A stretch of 64,000 nt of DNA from Bacteroidota bacterium (GCA_027488835.1 JAIYAW010000009.1:1-64000); one strand, 5' to 3'. Positions 47,346 through 55,432 are shown, counted from the stretch's first letter. Numbers and translations: made by a program. The notes: generated by a model from the letters alone, not told the origin.

Positions 47346-47936
47346 TCACTCAGCCTTAACCAACTCAATCGCAACTTCGTTGCGGCGGTTCGTAACGTCC
47401 CATGGGGCGTTGTAACCCATATACATTAGTTTGCCACGGGTTTCTAGCTTGTTGTTCTTTAACTCCAAGTAAAGCTGGTCTGCATACTTCTGAATCTTTT
47501 CAGAGCTAGAATATCCCCCAAAACGAATTACAGCCAAAATTTTAGCATTCTCTTGAATCAATTTCACCTGGTTGCTCGATGGCGTGGGAAGGTCTTGCAT
47601 TTTGTATTCACTGGGCATCACGAACGACATCGATGCGGAATCGCCCATTGTCATGATCACCGGAGAAGTCATGGCAATCTTCTGTTGCGATTGGTTTCCC
47701 CCGAAAATATAGCCCGCCACCGTTCTGAAACCATTGCTGCCTTCTTCGTCGTAATCAGGTTTTTTGAGGGATGTTTGCGCAAGGATCAAACTAGGATACT
47801 CGCGAATTTCAACCTCGCCAAGCTTTTTTATCACCCGATATTTCGGCATTTCAATGTCCCTCAATTTGAATGAATATAATAATAATCCGATCAAAATTAC
47901 GGATATTACAATTGTGATGATTGCCCAAGGTTTCAT
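47346..47936 (-). CDS. SOUL family haem-binding-like protein
   Basis: The protein has 196 residues with an N-terminal membrane anchor (AIITIVISVILIGLLLYSF). The SOUL domain follows: YRVIKKLGEVEIREYPSLILAQT, GFRTVAGYIFGGNQSQQKIAMTSPVIM, MSFVMPSEYK, LAVIRFGGYSS and APWDVTNRRNEVAIEL. SOUL/HBP domains bind haem or porphyrin; here the protein is probably anchored to the inner membrane facing the periplasm. The length and motifs are normal. Confidence 0.9.
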   Translation of the reverse strand: MKPWAIITIVISVILIGLLLYSFKLRDIEMPKYRVIKKLGEVEIREYPSLILAQTSLKKPDYDEEGSNGFRTVAGYIFGGNQSQQKIAMTSPVIMTMGDSASMSFVMPSEYKMQDLPTPSSNQVKLIQENAKILAVIRFGGYSSSEKIQKYADQLYLELKNNKLETRGKLMYMGYNAPWDVTNRRNEVAIELVKAE

Positions 47937-48001
47937 ATTTTATTAACAATCATATAGATAAATTGTTTCAGGGTGGGGGATATTCGGTTGATTAAAGTAG
48001 T

Positions 48002-48907
48002 TTACATCCACTTTCTGGCAAACTCATCGGCTTCGATTTCCTTTTGATTGTCTTTGTCAGAGTATTCCAAATTCTCTAAAAAGACGTCCTTTTTGCCGTG
48101 TAACAAAATATGGCCGGCTTCGTGGAAGAAGGTGAACCAAAAATGATCGATTTGGGTGGGTTTGTCTGTCAATTGAATCAAAGGTGTATCGCTGAGCCAG
48201 CGGGTAGCGCCGCTAATGGGCGCGTTATTGAGGGACGGGGTCTTTACAACCTTCACGCCAGCCTCTAGGCAAAGGCTTTGCAATTGATTGAAAGATTTAT
48301 CATTATGATTCTCTAGCATAGATTTGAGAATACCCAATGTTTCTTTGAACTTCTTTTCTGAATACTTTTTGGCTGTCAATTCCAACGCTTGAATTTCGCC
48401 CTGTCTGAGCCAAGCAGAAACGGCATACGGGTCTTTGGTTTGCGCAAGCGATATGCGGAAGGCAACTTTCAGTTGCTGTTTGAAATAGTATTCTTCCCAA
48501 GCTTTATGGTTTGAAAAGCCAAAGAATGATAGCATTTCCATGGTTTTTTCCTTGAGGGTTTTCACTTGAGGTAGCCATCCTTTATGCATCATAGCGTCCA
48601 ATGGAAATTGCTTTGCCCAAGGAGTTGCTTGGCGAATAACGGCTTCTCGTTTTTTTCGCGCAATAAATTCGTCGTAACCTCTTTGGTGGTCCATCCAAGA
48701 TTGAGCGGGAATTCTCGTAATATTTTCAAATTGCACTGCCATATCTGCGGTAATTGAGCTGTCGCCTTTGAGAACTGCAATAATAGTTTTCTCTGGCTTT
48801 CCAGAACGGAGAGCAAACTCTTTTGGTCCCATTTTCATCTCTTCCAACTTCTCCAAAAGCGTTTCACCTGGATGCGGTCTTGATCGCCAAAAATATTGAT
48901 ATTTCAT
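48002..48907 (-). CDS. higA: HigA-type antitoxin/regulator with ImmA/IrrE-like HEAGH motif, short C-terminus
   Basis: The protein has 301 residues. Residues 10-70 are an XRE-type helix-turn-helix of the HigA class (HPGETLLEKLEEMKMGPKEFALRSGKPEKTI, SSITADMAVQFENI). The C-terminal half carries FFHEAGHILLHGKK near 260, the zinc-protease-like motif of ImmA/IrrE domains. The protein stops at EADEFARKWM, where relatives usually go on for tens of residues past EADEFA. The toxin gene higB ends 2 bases upstream, so the pair is an operon, with the antitoxin expected to repress it. The missing tail may affect the protease-like part. Confidence 0.82.
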   Translation of the reverse strand: MKYQYFWRSRPHPGETLLEKLEEMKMGPKEFALRSGKPEKTIIAVLKGDSSITADMAVQFENITRIPAQSWMDHQRGYDEFIARKKREAVIRQATPWAKQFPLDAMMHKGWLPQVKTLKEKTMEMLSFFGFSNHKAWEEYYFKQQLKVAFRISLAQTKDPYAVSAWLRQGEIQALELTAKKYSEKKFKETLGILKSMLENHNDKSFNQLQSLCLEAGVKVVKTPSLNNAPISGATRWLSDTPLIQLTDKPTQIDHFWFTFFHEAGHILLHGKKDVFLENLEYSDKDNQKEIEADEFARKWM

Positions 48908-48909
48908 TG

Positions 48910-49251
48910 TTATTTCTCTTTGTGATAGTTGATGATTTCAATAACTTCTATACCTGAAATTTCGATCCAAATGAACTGACCGTCTTCATTGGTTGGAATT
49001 GGATTTTCGTGAGGTGTAAAAATCAATCGATAAGGTTGGTCCAGGTCGCAGCTCCATTGTCCTTTCCTGTTGTTTTTGAGTTCATGGTAATTTCCTGGAT
49101 AGAATCTTACCGCTTCAAGTGTTGCAGCATCTTCTAAATGAGTAAGCCTCTTCTTTAGAATTGCAGCACGCAAACTGCCAAATTCTTTAACCATTTTACG
49201 TTCATTCTGTACTAATTTCTCTAATTTCTTATTGCTAAAAGTTATTTTCAC
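48910..49251 (-). CDS. higB: HigB-type (RelE superfamily) toxin
   Basis: The protein has 113 residues with GTG as start. The RelE/HigB fold pattern is clear: KKLEKLVQNERKMVKEFGSLRAAILKKRLTHLEDA, YPGNYHELKNNRKGQWSCDLDQPYRLIFTP and IEVIEIINYHKEK. Such toxins cut mRNA on the ribosome. It precedes higA by 2 bases, the usual order for hig loci. A TAnnTTTG box (TAACTTTG) with a TTTA box 19 bases further up lies directly before the start. Confidence 0.87.
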   Translation of the reverse strand: MKITFSNKKLEKLVQNERKMVKEFGSLRAAILKKRLTHLEDAATLEAVRFYPGNYHELKNNRKGQWSCDLDQPYRLIFTPHENPIPTNEDGQFIWIEISGIEVIEIINYHKEK

Positions 49252-49253
49252 AA

Positions 49254-49284
49254 CAAAGTTAATTTATTTTTTAGATAACATAAA
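49254..49284 (-). promoter_or_regulatory. Promoter of higBA
   Basis: The minus strand has TTTA, a 19-bp spacer and TAACTTTG. The box ends 2 bases before the GTG of higB, so the transcript would be leaderless or the true start lies slightly downstream. Confidence 0.5.
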
Positions 49285-49507
49285 GTGTAAGTTTTATTTT
49301 TTTATTTTTGAGGGACGTTTTACGGTTGTAAAAAATAAACACAATGCAGACTTATATATGTCTCATTTGTCTGGTAAAATCAAAGTTAACCCCCAATGAT
49401 TCCATACCTCGAATCTCAGTCTAAATTACCTGGCAGAAGTTTTGCATATTTTGCAAAAAAAAAATAAAATTAGGAATTTACAATTCCATCGCATTACATT
49501 TGCAACA
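49262..49507. other. Non-coding gap before the metK leader
   Basis: This AT-rich stretch between the divergent higBA and metK operons has no gene that I can support. It contains one TGAGGGAC octamer (49309-49316). Confidence 0.4.
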
Positions 49508-49585
49508 GTATCACGAGACCCAAAGGTCACCAACCGAGCAATTAACCCTGCTACGGTGGTAAAATGATGCGGACAACACGTCAAA
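49508..49585 (+). ncRNA. Structured metK leader, possible SAM-sensing element of unknown class
   Basis: About 230 bases upstream of metK two hairpins lie in a row: GACC-CAAA-GGTC, then ACC-A-ACCG-AGC with GCT-A-CGGT-GGT around a 10-base loop. AAAATGATGCGGAC follows. The CCAACC...GGTGGTAAAAT order loosely recalls the P3 part of the S-box SAM-I riboswitch (GGCAACC...GGTGCTAA), but the P2 region is missing. I cannot assign it to a known class. Confidence 0.35.
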
Positions 49586-49774
49586 AACAAAGGGAAATGA
49601 AATCTTTCATTCTACACAACAGCGTTTTTAGTACCGAAATTCCTTCGGCCAACACTTCTATGCCCTGTTATGTTGTTTTTGCTCTAGCCATCAATCTCCT
49701 GGCTTGGATTTGTTCCGCAGCATCGTCCCTCAAGACCCGTGTTCTGCCATCGAACAATTTAAAAACAATATATC

Positions 49775-50938
49775 ATGACACAACACACCTATCAATTTAC
49801 AAGTGAATCGGTTTCGGCCGGACACCCCGACAAAGTCGCTGACCAAATTTCAGATGCCATCCTCGATGCCTATTTAGCCCAAGACCCCAACGCCAAAGTG
49901 GCTTGCGAATGCCTCATCACCACAGGGCTGCTGCTCATTGCCGGCGAAGTGACGTCAACCGCAAAAGTAGATCACACCGCCATCGCCCAGTCAGTGCTCG
50001 ATTGCATTGGCTACAACAACGATGCCGTGGGATTCAACCACCACACCGCCGAAATTCGTAACGTCATTCACACCCAAAGCCCCGAAATATTCAATAGCGT
50101 GGTCGATGGCGGCGCCGGCGACCAAGGAATTATGTTCGGACATGCCTGCAACGACACCCCAGAATTGATGCCGCTGGCCATTACGCTATCCCATCAAATT
50201 GTGCAGAAACTCGAACATCTGCGAAACGATAATACCCTCCCTTGGCTTCGACCCGATGCAAAATCGCAAGTGACGGTGACCTACGATGAAAACGGAACGG
50301 TATCGGTCGACAAAGTAGTGGTATCGACACAGCACTCGGAAGACATCAGCCAAGCGGAACTTCATGCAGCTGTGATTCACCATGTGCTGGAACCCATCCT
50401 GCGCAATTGGATCAAAATCAAACAGCCCGAGTATCTGATCAATCCCTCTGGGAGCTTTCTGATTGGTGGACCCCATGGCGATACCGGCCTTACCGGGCGA
50501 AAAATTGTGGTCGATACCTACGGCGGGAGCTGTCCTCATGGCGGCGGTGCGTTCTCGGGCAAAGACCCTAGCAAAGTAGATCGCAGTGCGGCCTATGCGG
50601 CGCGTTACATTGCCAAGCACTTGGTTGCTTCGGGCGTGGTATCAAAATGCAACGTGCAACTTTCCTATGCAATTGGCGTGAGCGAACCTACTTCCATCCA
50701 CATCGAATCTTTTGGTACGCACCGATGCGATTTGAAATTGCTTGAAGGAGCGATTTACGACTTATTTCCGGTGCAACCGCTCAATATCATTGAAGCGTTT
50801 GGTTTGAAGCGTCCCATCTATCAGCGCACGGCGTCTTACGGTCACTTCGGCAATGCGCAATACCCTTGGGAGGTGCTGGAATCTGCAAAGATTCAAGCGT
50901 TGCAGGCGATCGCAGGTATTAATCAGACATCGGTATGA
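49775..50938 (+). CDS. metK: S-adenosylmethionine synthase
   Basis: The protein has 387 residues. It has all MetK signatures: FTSESVSAGHPDKVADQISDAILDAYL, GGAGDQGIMFGHACN, WLRPDAKSQVTV, VVSTQHSE, GPHGDTGLTGRKI, GGGAFSGKDPSKVDRSAAY and QLSYAIGV.EPTS. It makes SAM from methionine and ATP in the cytoplasm. The gene is much more GC-rich than its surroundings (over 60 percent in places, against under 40 for most neighbours). Its stop overlaps the next start (ATGA), and the 244-residue amidohydrolase gene follows. Confidence 0.96.
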   Translation: MTQHTYQFTSESVSAGHPDKVADQISDAILDAYLAQDPNAKVACECLITTGLLLIAGEVTSTAKVDHTAIAQSVLDCIGYNNDAVGFNHHTAEIRNVIHTQSPEIFNSVVDGGAGDQGIMFGHACNDTPELMPLAITLSHQIVQKLEHLRNDNTLPWLRPDAKSQVTVTYDENGTVSVDKVVVSTQHSEDISQAELHAAVIHHVLEPILRNWIKIKQPEYLINPSGSFLIGGPHGDTGLTGRKIVVDTYGGSCPHGGGAFSGKDPSKVDRSAAYAARYIAKHLVASGVVSKCNVQLSYAIGVSEPTSIHIESFGTHRCDLKLLEGAIYDLFPVQPLNIIEAFGLKRPIYQRTASYGHFGNAQYPWEVLESAKIQALQAIAGINQTSV

Positions 50939-51198
50939 CGTTAGATGAATATTATCATTCGTTTTCTGAGTTACTAAGGGAAGCCAAAACGGTATCACAT
51001 TGTTCGGATAGACCGGAAGTTGGACATATGTCGAGCACTGATTTCTGCAATAGAATTTGCGAATTATTGGCAAAGTTTAGCGATGACGATTTTAGCACTT
51101 TTGCCACCAAACTCAAATTCTCTATACACTTCAATGTGATTATTCAGGCTCAGGTCGCCGCGGTAAATTTAGAATCAAAGCGAAGGAGGTCTATATGA
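50935..51198 (+). CDS. Small protein of unknown function in the metK operon
   Basis: The protein has 87 residues, helical, with no signal or membrane segment. It opens with MTLDEYYHSFSELLREAK, contains FCNRICELLAKFSDDDF and ends in KRRRSI. I do not recognise it. It overlaps metK by 4 bases and the amidohydrolase by 4 bases, which argues that it is translated and belongs to the unit. Confidence 0.65.
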   Translation: MTLDEYYHSFSELLREAKTVSHCSDRPEVGHMSSTDFCNRICELLAKFSDDDFSTFATKLKFSIHFNVIIQAQVAAVNLESKRRRSI

Positions 51199-51929
51199 TG
51201 AATTTAATCCTTCATATCCCTCATGCGTCCCTAAAAATTCCGGATTACGGCAAGTATTTATTGTCGCGCGAGGCCGTGGATACCGAGGCGTTACATCTCA
51301 CAGATTTATATACCGATGAGTTGTTTGTTGGGGGACATCATGATACCGTAATTCAGGCCGATTTCTGTCGGGTGTACTGCGATGTAGAGCGATTTGATAA
51401 CGATGCGTTGGAACCCATGTCCAAATTCGGCATGGGCGCCACCTATGTGCAATGCGATGACGGAAGGCAACTCCGAAGTTTAACGCCGGCGGAACGCGAT
51501 GCCATCATGCAAACTTGCTATTATCCTCACCACCAACGATTAACGGAGGCGGTAGATGCTGCAATTTTGCAAACAGGCGAGGCGAGAATTGTGGACTGTC
51601 ATAGCTTTCCAGATCCGCCTTTGCAATGTTCGCTGTACCAGGGCGGTGCGAAGTTCGATTTCAATATCGGTACGGATACCTTTCACACTCCCAATGAATG
51701 GGTAGGCGCTTCCGTTAAGTTTTTTGCCGATCGCGGTTTTCGTTTGGGTATCGATGAGCCCTACGCCGGAAGCATCGTTCCGATGAAGCATTACCAAACC
51801 GACAAACGCGTGAAAAGCATCATGCTGGAAGTAAACCGAAATCTTTACATGAACAACTATTACACCCGAGGCCCTCGCTTCGCAGAAATCAAAGCGGTTA
51901 TTACTCAGTTTTTAATGATGTTGCGGTGA
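51195..51929 (+). CDS. N-formylglutamate amidohydrolase-like protein
   Basis: The protein has 244 residues. It begins LILHIPHASLKIPDYG, followed by DLYTDELFVG, VYCDVERFDND, a mid-protein RIVDCHSFP (HxF-type metal-site segment), NIGTDTFHTPNEWV, LGIDEPYAGSIVP and KSIMLEVNRNLYMN. These are the motifs of the N-formylglutamate amidohydrolase (FGase, PF05013) family, zinc-type hydrolases of the last step in some histidine degradation routes. Here it is in a metK operon, so the true substrate is uncertain. AAGGAGG stands 5 bases before the ATG at 51195; ATG at 51198 is also possible. Confidence 0.85.
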   Translation: MMNLILHIPHASLKIPDYGKYLLSREAVDTEALHLTDLYTDELFVGGHHDTVIQADFCRVYCDVERFDNDALEPMSKFGMGATYVQCDDGRQLRSLTPAERDAIMQTCYYPHHQRLTEAVDAAILQTGEARIVDCHSFPDPPLQCSLYQGGAKFDFNIGTDTFHTPNEWVGASVKFFADRGFRLGIDEPYAGSIVPMKHYQTDKRVKSIMLEVNRNLYMNNYYTRGPRFAEIKAVITQFLMMLR

Positions 51930-51982
51930 GGGATAAAAACCCCAGTTGTTGAAGCCCTTATTAGGATTTTGCGAATAACCAC

Positions 51983-52225
51983 CTAAGATTTTTTTCGCCT
52001 GTATTTGCCCCTGGTTTGATAATAATACCTTGAACGACTTTGACTTTTCATAGCATTCTTTTTAAGGCTCACAGGCATCCTTACATGACCTTTTCTGAAT
52101 CTTCCCCTGCTATCAATGCTCGGTTTTACATAAACAGCTTGTCTGCCTGTTCCTGAATCTCCGTTATTGCCACAAGATGCTAACGAAATGCAAATGATTG
52201 CAATAAAATAGTAGGGGAGTTTCAT
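51983..52225 (-). CDS. Small basic lipoprotein, unknown function
   Basis: The protein has 80 residues from the Met at 52225, whose ATGA overlaps the stop of the upstream gene. It has a lipoprotein signal (YYFIAIICISLASCGN, lipobox LASC). The mature part is strongly basic (RGRFRKGHVRMP, SRSRYYYQTRGKYRRKK). It would sit in the envelope and could bind nucleic acid or acidic polymers; that is a guess. Confidence 0.65.
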   Translation of the reverse strand: MKLPYYFIAIICISLASCGNNGDSGTGRQAVYVKPSIDSRGRFRKGHVRMPVSLKKNAMKSQSRSRYYYQTRGKYRRKKS

Positions 52226-52470
52226 ATGATAAAATATTTCCATGTTAAATAAACCAAGGCCACAGGAATGCTCATTAAAAACAATAAGCTCAACAAACAG
52301 CCTCGGCTGGTTTTGTTATAAATTCTGTTATATAACGCTTTATTAGGGTCCGTTATCCATCCCAAGCCTCTAGGAGCTTTGAATCCTAGGTTATGACGAA
52401 TGATGCGCTTCACCGAGGTTCTAGCTGCAATTCGTTTTGTGAGGGACGGTATTCGGAATCCGAATTTCAT
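52222..52470 (-). CDS. Conserved hypothetical protein with C-terminal membrane segment
   Basis: The protein has 82 residues. The N-terminal part is basic (MKFGFRIPSLTKRIAARTSVKR), then come LGFKAPRGLGWITDPNKALYNRIYNKTS and a hydrophobic C-terminal segment (LLSLLFLMSIPVALVYLTW). This K-A-P-R-G-x-G-W..N..KA.YNR.YN pattern looks like a small family common in bacteria; no function is known to me. It is coupled to the lipoprotein gene by an ATGA overlap. Confidence 0.7.
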   Translation of the reverse strand: MKFGFRIPSLTKRIAARTSVKRIIRHNLGFKAPRGLGWITDPNKALYNRIYNKTSRGCLLSLLFLMSIPVALVYLTWKYFII

Positions 52471-52616
52471 TACCTGAGATTTTATTTTTTATGAGGGACG
52501 GTTTATTGTGAGGGATAAACAATATTTCAGTATTTTGGAAATATTAGATTGGGTATTCGGAAATTACGGACAACCACTTTTAGGGAAATGGGGCAAAAGT
52601 TATTTGCTTTTTCGCA

Positions 52617-52682
52617 AACCGCAGCCCCCGCATAGTAGAAATCAAAGCCGTCATTACCAAGTTTTTAATGATGTTGTCGTAA
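52617..52682 (+). pseudogene. 3'-end remnant of an N-formylglutamate amidohydrolase gene
   Basis: In one frame (52626-52682) this stretch reads PRIVEIKAVITKFLMMLS-stop, matching the last residues PRFAEIKAVITQFLMMLR-stop of the intact gene at 51195-51929. No further homology is visible upstream of it, so it is a leftover of a tandem copy. It ends 45 bases before the end of the next gene on the other strand. Confidence 0.7.
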
Positions 52683-52727
52683 AAAAATACGTTTTACCCT
52701 TGGATTTTAGTATTATCGTCAAGTATG

Positions 52728-55106
52728 TCAAACCACACCAATAAATTCACCTATAACCATAAATCCATCTTCATCTTTAATTATAATATTTTCATATTCA
52801 ATATTTTCAGGTTTTAGAATAATCTGTTCATGCATCCACGCTCCAGTGAATTTATCAATAACTTTCTCACTTGAATATTTTTTTATGGAATAACTTCCTT
52901 CATTTTCGGAATCGAATATATTATTGTGTTGTACCAATACAATCTTATTTTGTCTGGAGCCAACTACATTTGCTCGAAATACACATAAGTCTCCATCCTT
53001 GATTTTAGGCAACATTGAATTACCTTTAGCACGCACGATATACATGCTTTTATTTAGTTTTTCGAATCCATCTACTTTCACCCATCCTTCCTCTTCTACA
53101 GATTGCCATTCGCTAAATTTACCGCATGCTGCCTTTAAAGTATACAATGGTAAATAATCAATATACTTCACATCATCATTGACTTCTGCTTCAATTCTTA
53201 CTTTTAAAGGCATTTGTATTATTTTCTCTTTTTCAATAACTGAACTTTCAAGTAAGGAAGAAAAATGTTTCGATAATTCTTTATCACAACAATAAATATA
53301 ACAACCTTTCATACCTCTTGTCATTAAAGTTCTATAAGTATTCTTTATAATAGTATCAGCAATTTTTAAAGCCCTGGTTTTATCTTCTCTAAGTTGTTTC
53401 TTAATTCCTAAAATTGACTTATCTTTTGTTGATCTTTTTAATACATCAGTCACGACTTTGTTTTTAGATGTATCAAATCGCATATCATCTCCAATAATTA
53501 CTCCCACATAATCAAGTTCTAAGCCTTGGCAAGTGTGTATACATCCTATTTCATTTACTGAATTCTCACCTATAATCCATGTGCTTCCATCGTTTTGTAA
53601 ATTCCATTTCATTCCAAAATTATATTCGGGAATAATAATATCATTAACTAGTGTGTTTTTTTTGCTATTCCAGTCCCAGCAGTAACCTGCAACTAGTCTC
53701 GATTTGTTATTTATTTTATTTTTTTCAACAATCGCTTTTCTTAATTCGTTAGGGTCGTCAAAAACTCTGAAATCGAAATCGTATTTTGCAAGCCTCAGAT
53801 TTGCTGTTTCTCTAATTTGGATGGTATTATCAATCCATGATAAAAATGCATCAGAACCATTACATCTAAATTGTGATTGTAGCTTTAATGATTTCACAAC
53901 CGCACCTTGCGATTTTGCTAATTCTTCAATGTAATCCTTGCTCCCGATATCTTTTATATGTATTTGTTGATTATCGTCAACAAAAAATACTGAGAATTTC
54001 GAGGCATTTATAATTTCTAGTATTTGGTTATCTCCAAGATTTTGATAAAGGCCACTTTTATAATTTAATCGGTGAGCTTCATCAACTAAAAGTGCGTCAA
54101 AAATATTTGAATCTGCATCAATAAATGCACCTGAACCTCCAAATAGATTGTTTATTTCTGTCTTTTTCTTTGTTCCTGACAACTTAACAGAATACACATC
54201 CCTCGGAGCTGAGTTTTTGGATATATATTTTGACATCAAACCTTCATTGGTCAACTTAACTAGTAAATTTATTGCTACTACGCTTTTACCAGTGCCTGGA
54301 CCTCCTTCGACAATTAAAACTTGTTTCTTGTCTGACTTTGCCTTCCTTGCCATTGCCAAAGCACTTTCCAAAACAACTTTTTGGTCATCTATCATCACAA
54401 ATTCTTCATTCCCTTTTAACATCGAGGCCAAACTATCTGCTAACTGTTTTGAAGGTCGGAATCGGCCATTTTCAATACGGTACAAAATATCTTTATTGTC
54501 ACCATATTTAATGTGCTTTTTAATGAACTCCCGGAGTTTAAGCGCATCAGGCTTTAAAAAAATGGGAGCCTTCTCAATATGCTCAGAATAAAAAGAATTG
54601 TTAATAATATTGTCAGGAGTGTAGTTGTGCAAATACGCGCATGGCACTAAATTTATTCCGTCTTCTTGAACTGTGGAATTGTAATTTTGGATCATTGAGG
54701 CATAAGACCAGGCTTGATAAGACGGGTGTGCCGTTTTGGCTTCTCCATGTTGAAACCAAGTTTTTATAATAGCATCTTCATTCGTTAGAGTTGCTTTGGA
54801 CCATTGCTTTAATTCTATAATTAATACTTGTTCCCTGTTGTCATTGTTATTACCGGCTACAATAAAATCGATTCTATTTGAGGTAAGTGGAATTTGAAAT
54901 TCTATAGAGATCTTAGCATCTTTTGGAATATCATCATCCGATAGAACGGTGTTCATATACATCATTGAGTTTTGCCAAGACAATATTTCATTCTTTGATG
55001 TGGATCTCCCAAGTTTTGTAAAGTAAGCATTATGAATAATGTCACTTATACTATTAGTAAGCACATCTGCTAAAAAACCTGCTTTATCAGATTGGTAAAC
55101 TATCAT
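52728..55106 (-). CDS. Nuclease-like / DUF2075 helicase / S24-like fusion protein, candidate defence effector
   Basis: The protein has 792 residues. Residues about 70-105 hold a PD-(D/E)xK-like core (RIDFIVAG, then VLIIELKQWS: Asp and Glu-x-Lys). Residues about 260-600 are a superfamily 1 helicase of the DUF2075 type: GGPGTGKS near 267, ALLVDEAHRL near 339, FFVDDNQQ, LKLQSQFRCNGSD, CIHTCQGLELDYVGVI and RTLMTRGMKG. The C-terminal 120 residues match LexA/S24-like peptidase folds: RAKGNSMLPKIKDGDLCVF near 695 and NKIVLVQ. This last domain should sense or be cleaved, as in LexA and S24 repressors, but the helix-turn-helix is absent. It overlaps a MazG-like gene by 4 bases (ATGA) and acts in the same operon. 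The defence role is inferred. Confidence 0.85.
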   Translation of the reverse strand: MIVYQSDKAGFLADVLTNSISDIIHNAYFTKLGRSTSKNEILSWQNSMMYMNTVLSDDDIPKDAKISIEFQIPLTSNRIDFIVAGNNNDNREQVLIIELKQWSKATLTNEDAIIKTWFQHGEAKTAHPSYQAWSYASMIQNYNSTVQEDGINLVPCAYLHNYTPDNIINNSFYSEHIEKAPIFLKPDALKLREFIKKHIKYGDNKDILYRIENGRFRPSKQLADSLASMLKGNEEFVMIDDQKVVLESALAMARKAKSDKKQVLIVEGGPGTGKSVVAINLLVKLTNEGLMSKYISKNSAPRDVYSVKLSGTKKKTEINNLFGGSGAFIDADSNIFDALLVDEAHRLNYKSGLYQNLGDNQILEIINASKFSVFFVDDNQQIHIKDIGSKDYIEELAKSQGAVVKSLKLQSQFRCNGSDAFLSWIDNTIQIRETANLRLAKYDFDFRVFDDPNELRKAIVEKNKINNKSRLVAGYCWDWNSKKNTLVNDIIIPEYNFGMKWNLQNDGSTWIIGENSVNEIGCIHTCQGLELDYVGVIIGDDMRFDTSKNKVVTDVLKRSTKDKSILGIKKQLREDKTRALKIADTIIKNTYRTLMTRGMKGCYIYCCDKELSKHFSSLLESSVIEKEKIIQMPLKVRIEAEVNDDVKYIDYLPLYTLKAACGKFSEWQSVEEEGWVKVDGFEKLNKSMYIVRAKGNSMLPKIKDGDLCVFRANVVGSRQNKIVLVQHNNIFDSENEGSYSIKKYSSEKVIDKFTGAWMHEQIILKPENIEYENIIIKDEDGFMVIGEFIGVV

Positions 55107-55432
55107 AACTCATCATACTTTTTGGCGGTTCCTTTTGACTTATCAATTGGATATTTCAATCCATTTGATTTGATTTTGTCTAAAATAATTTCCTTTACAT
55201 CAAAGCCATATTTTTCAGCAAGTAAAAAGGCAAATGAAAAAACATCTGCCAGTTCTTCTTTTACTTTTTCAATATTTGCATCTTCAGGGTTCTTCCATAA
55301 AAATTGTTCCAAAAGTTCAGCAGACTCAATATTTAATGCCAATGCCAAGTCTTTCGGATTGTGAAATTGTTCCCAATCTCTCTCATTCCTGAATTTTAAA
55401 AGTGCCTGAATAATTTCTTCGCTTTCCTTCAT
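55103..55432 (-). CDS. MazG-like nucleotide pyrophosphohydrolase
   Basis: The protein has 109 residues, all helical. It contains LALALNIESAELLEQFLWKN (the ExxE-type metal site) and KVKEELADVFSFAFLLAEKYG (EExxD), the pattern of MazG-like all-alpha NTP pyrophosphohydrolases. They hydrolyse nucleoside triphosphates (or modified nucleotides) to monophosphate and pyrophosphate. It is first in the operon, coupled to the DUF2075 gene, and has a good promoter at 55479-55509. MazG-like enzymes beside helicase genes occur in defence islands, where lowering the nucleotide pool is one proposed role. Confidence 0.88.
   Translation of the reverse strand: MKESEEIIQALLKFRNERDWEQFHNPKDLALALNIESAELLEQFLWKNPEDANIEKVKEELADVFSFAFLLAEKYGFDVKEIILDKIKSNGLKYPIDKSKGTAKKYDEL

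Noticed and set aside
49309..49316. TGAGGGAC as an operator of higBA
   Set aside because: The same word is found all over the window in unrelated places.
49564..49806. Open frame of 80 codons overlapping the metK start
   Set aside because: It runs through the leader and into metK out of frame, has no recognisable protein pattern, and a start just after the hairpins is likely chance.
52508..52744. 78-codon plus-strand frame before the DUF2075 gene
   Set aside because: It is in a different frame from the amidohydrolase remnant, overlaps the DUF2075 gene end and looks like noise.
54148..54591. Plus-strand frame of 147 codons inside the DUF2075 gene
   Set aside because: It is antisense to the Walker A region, which is clearly conserved on the minus strand.
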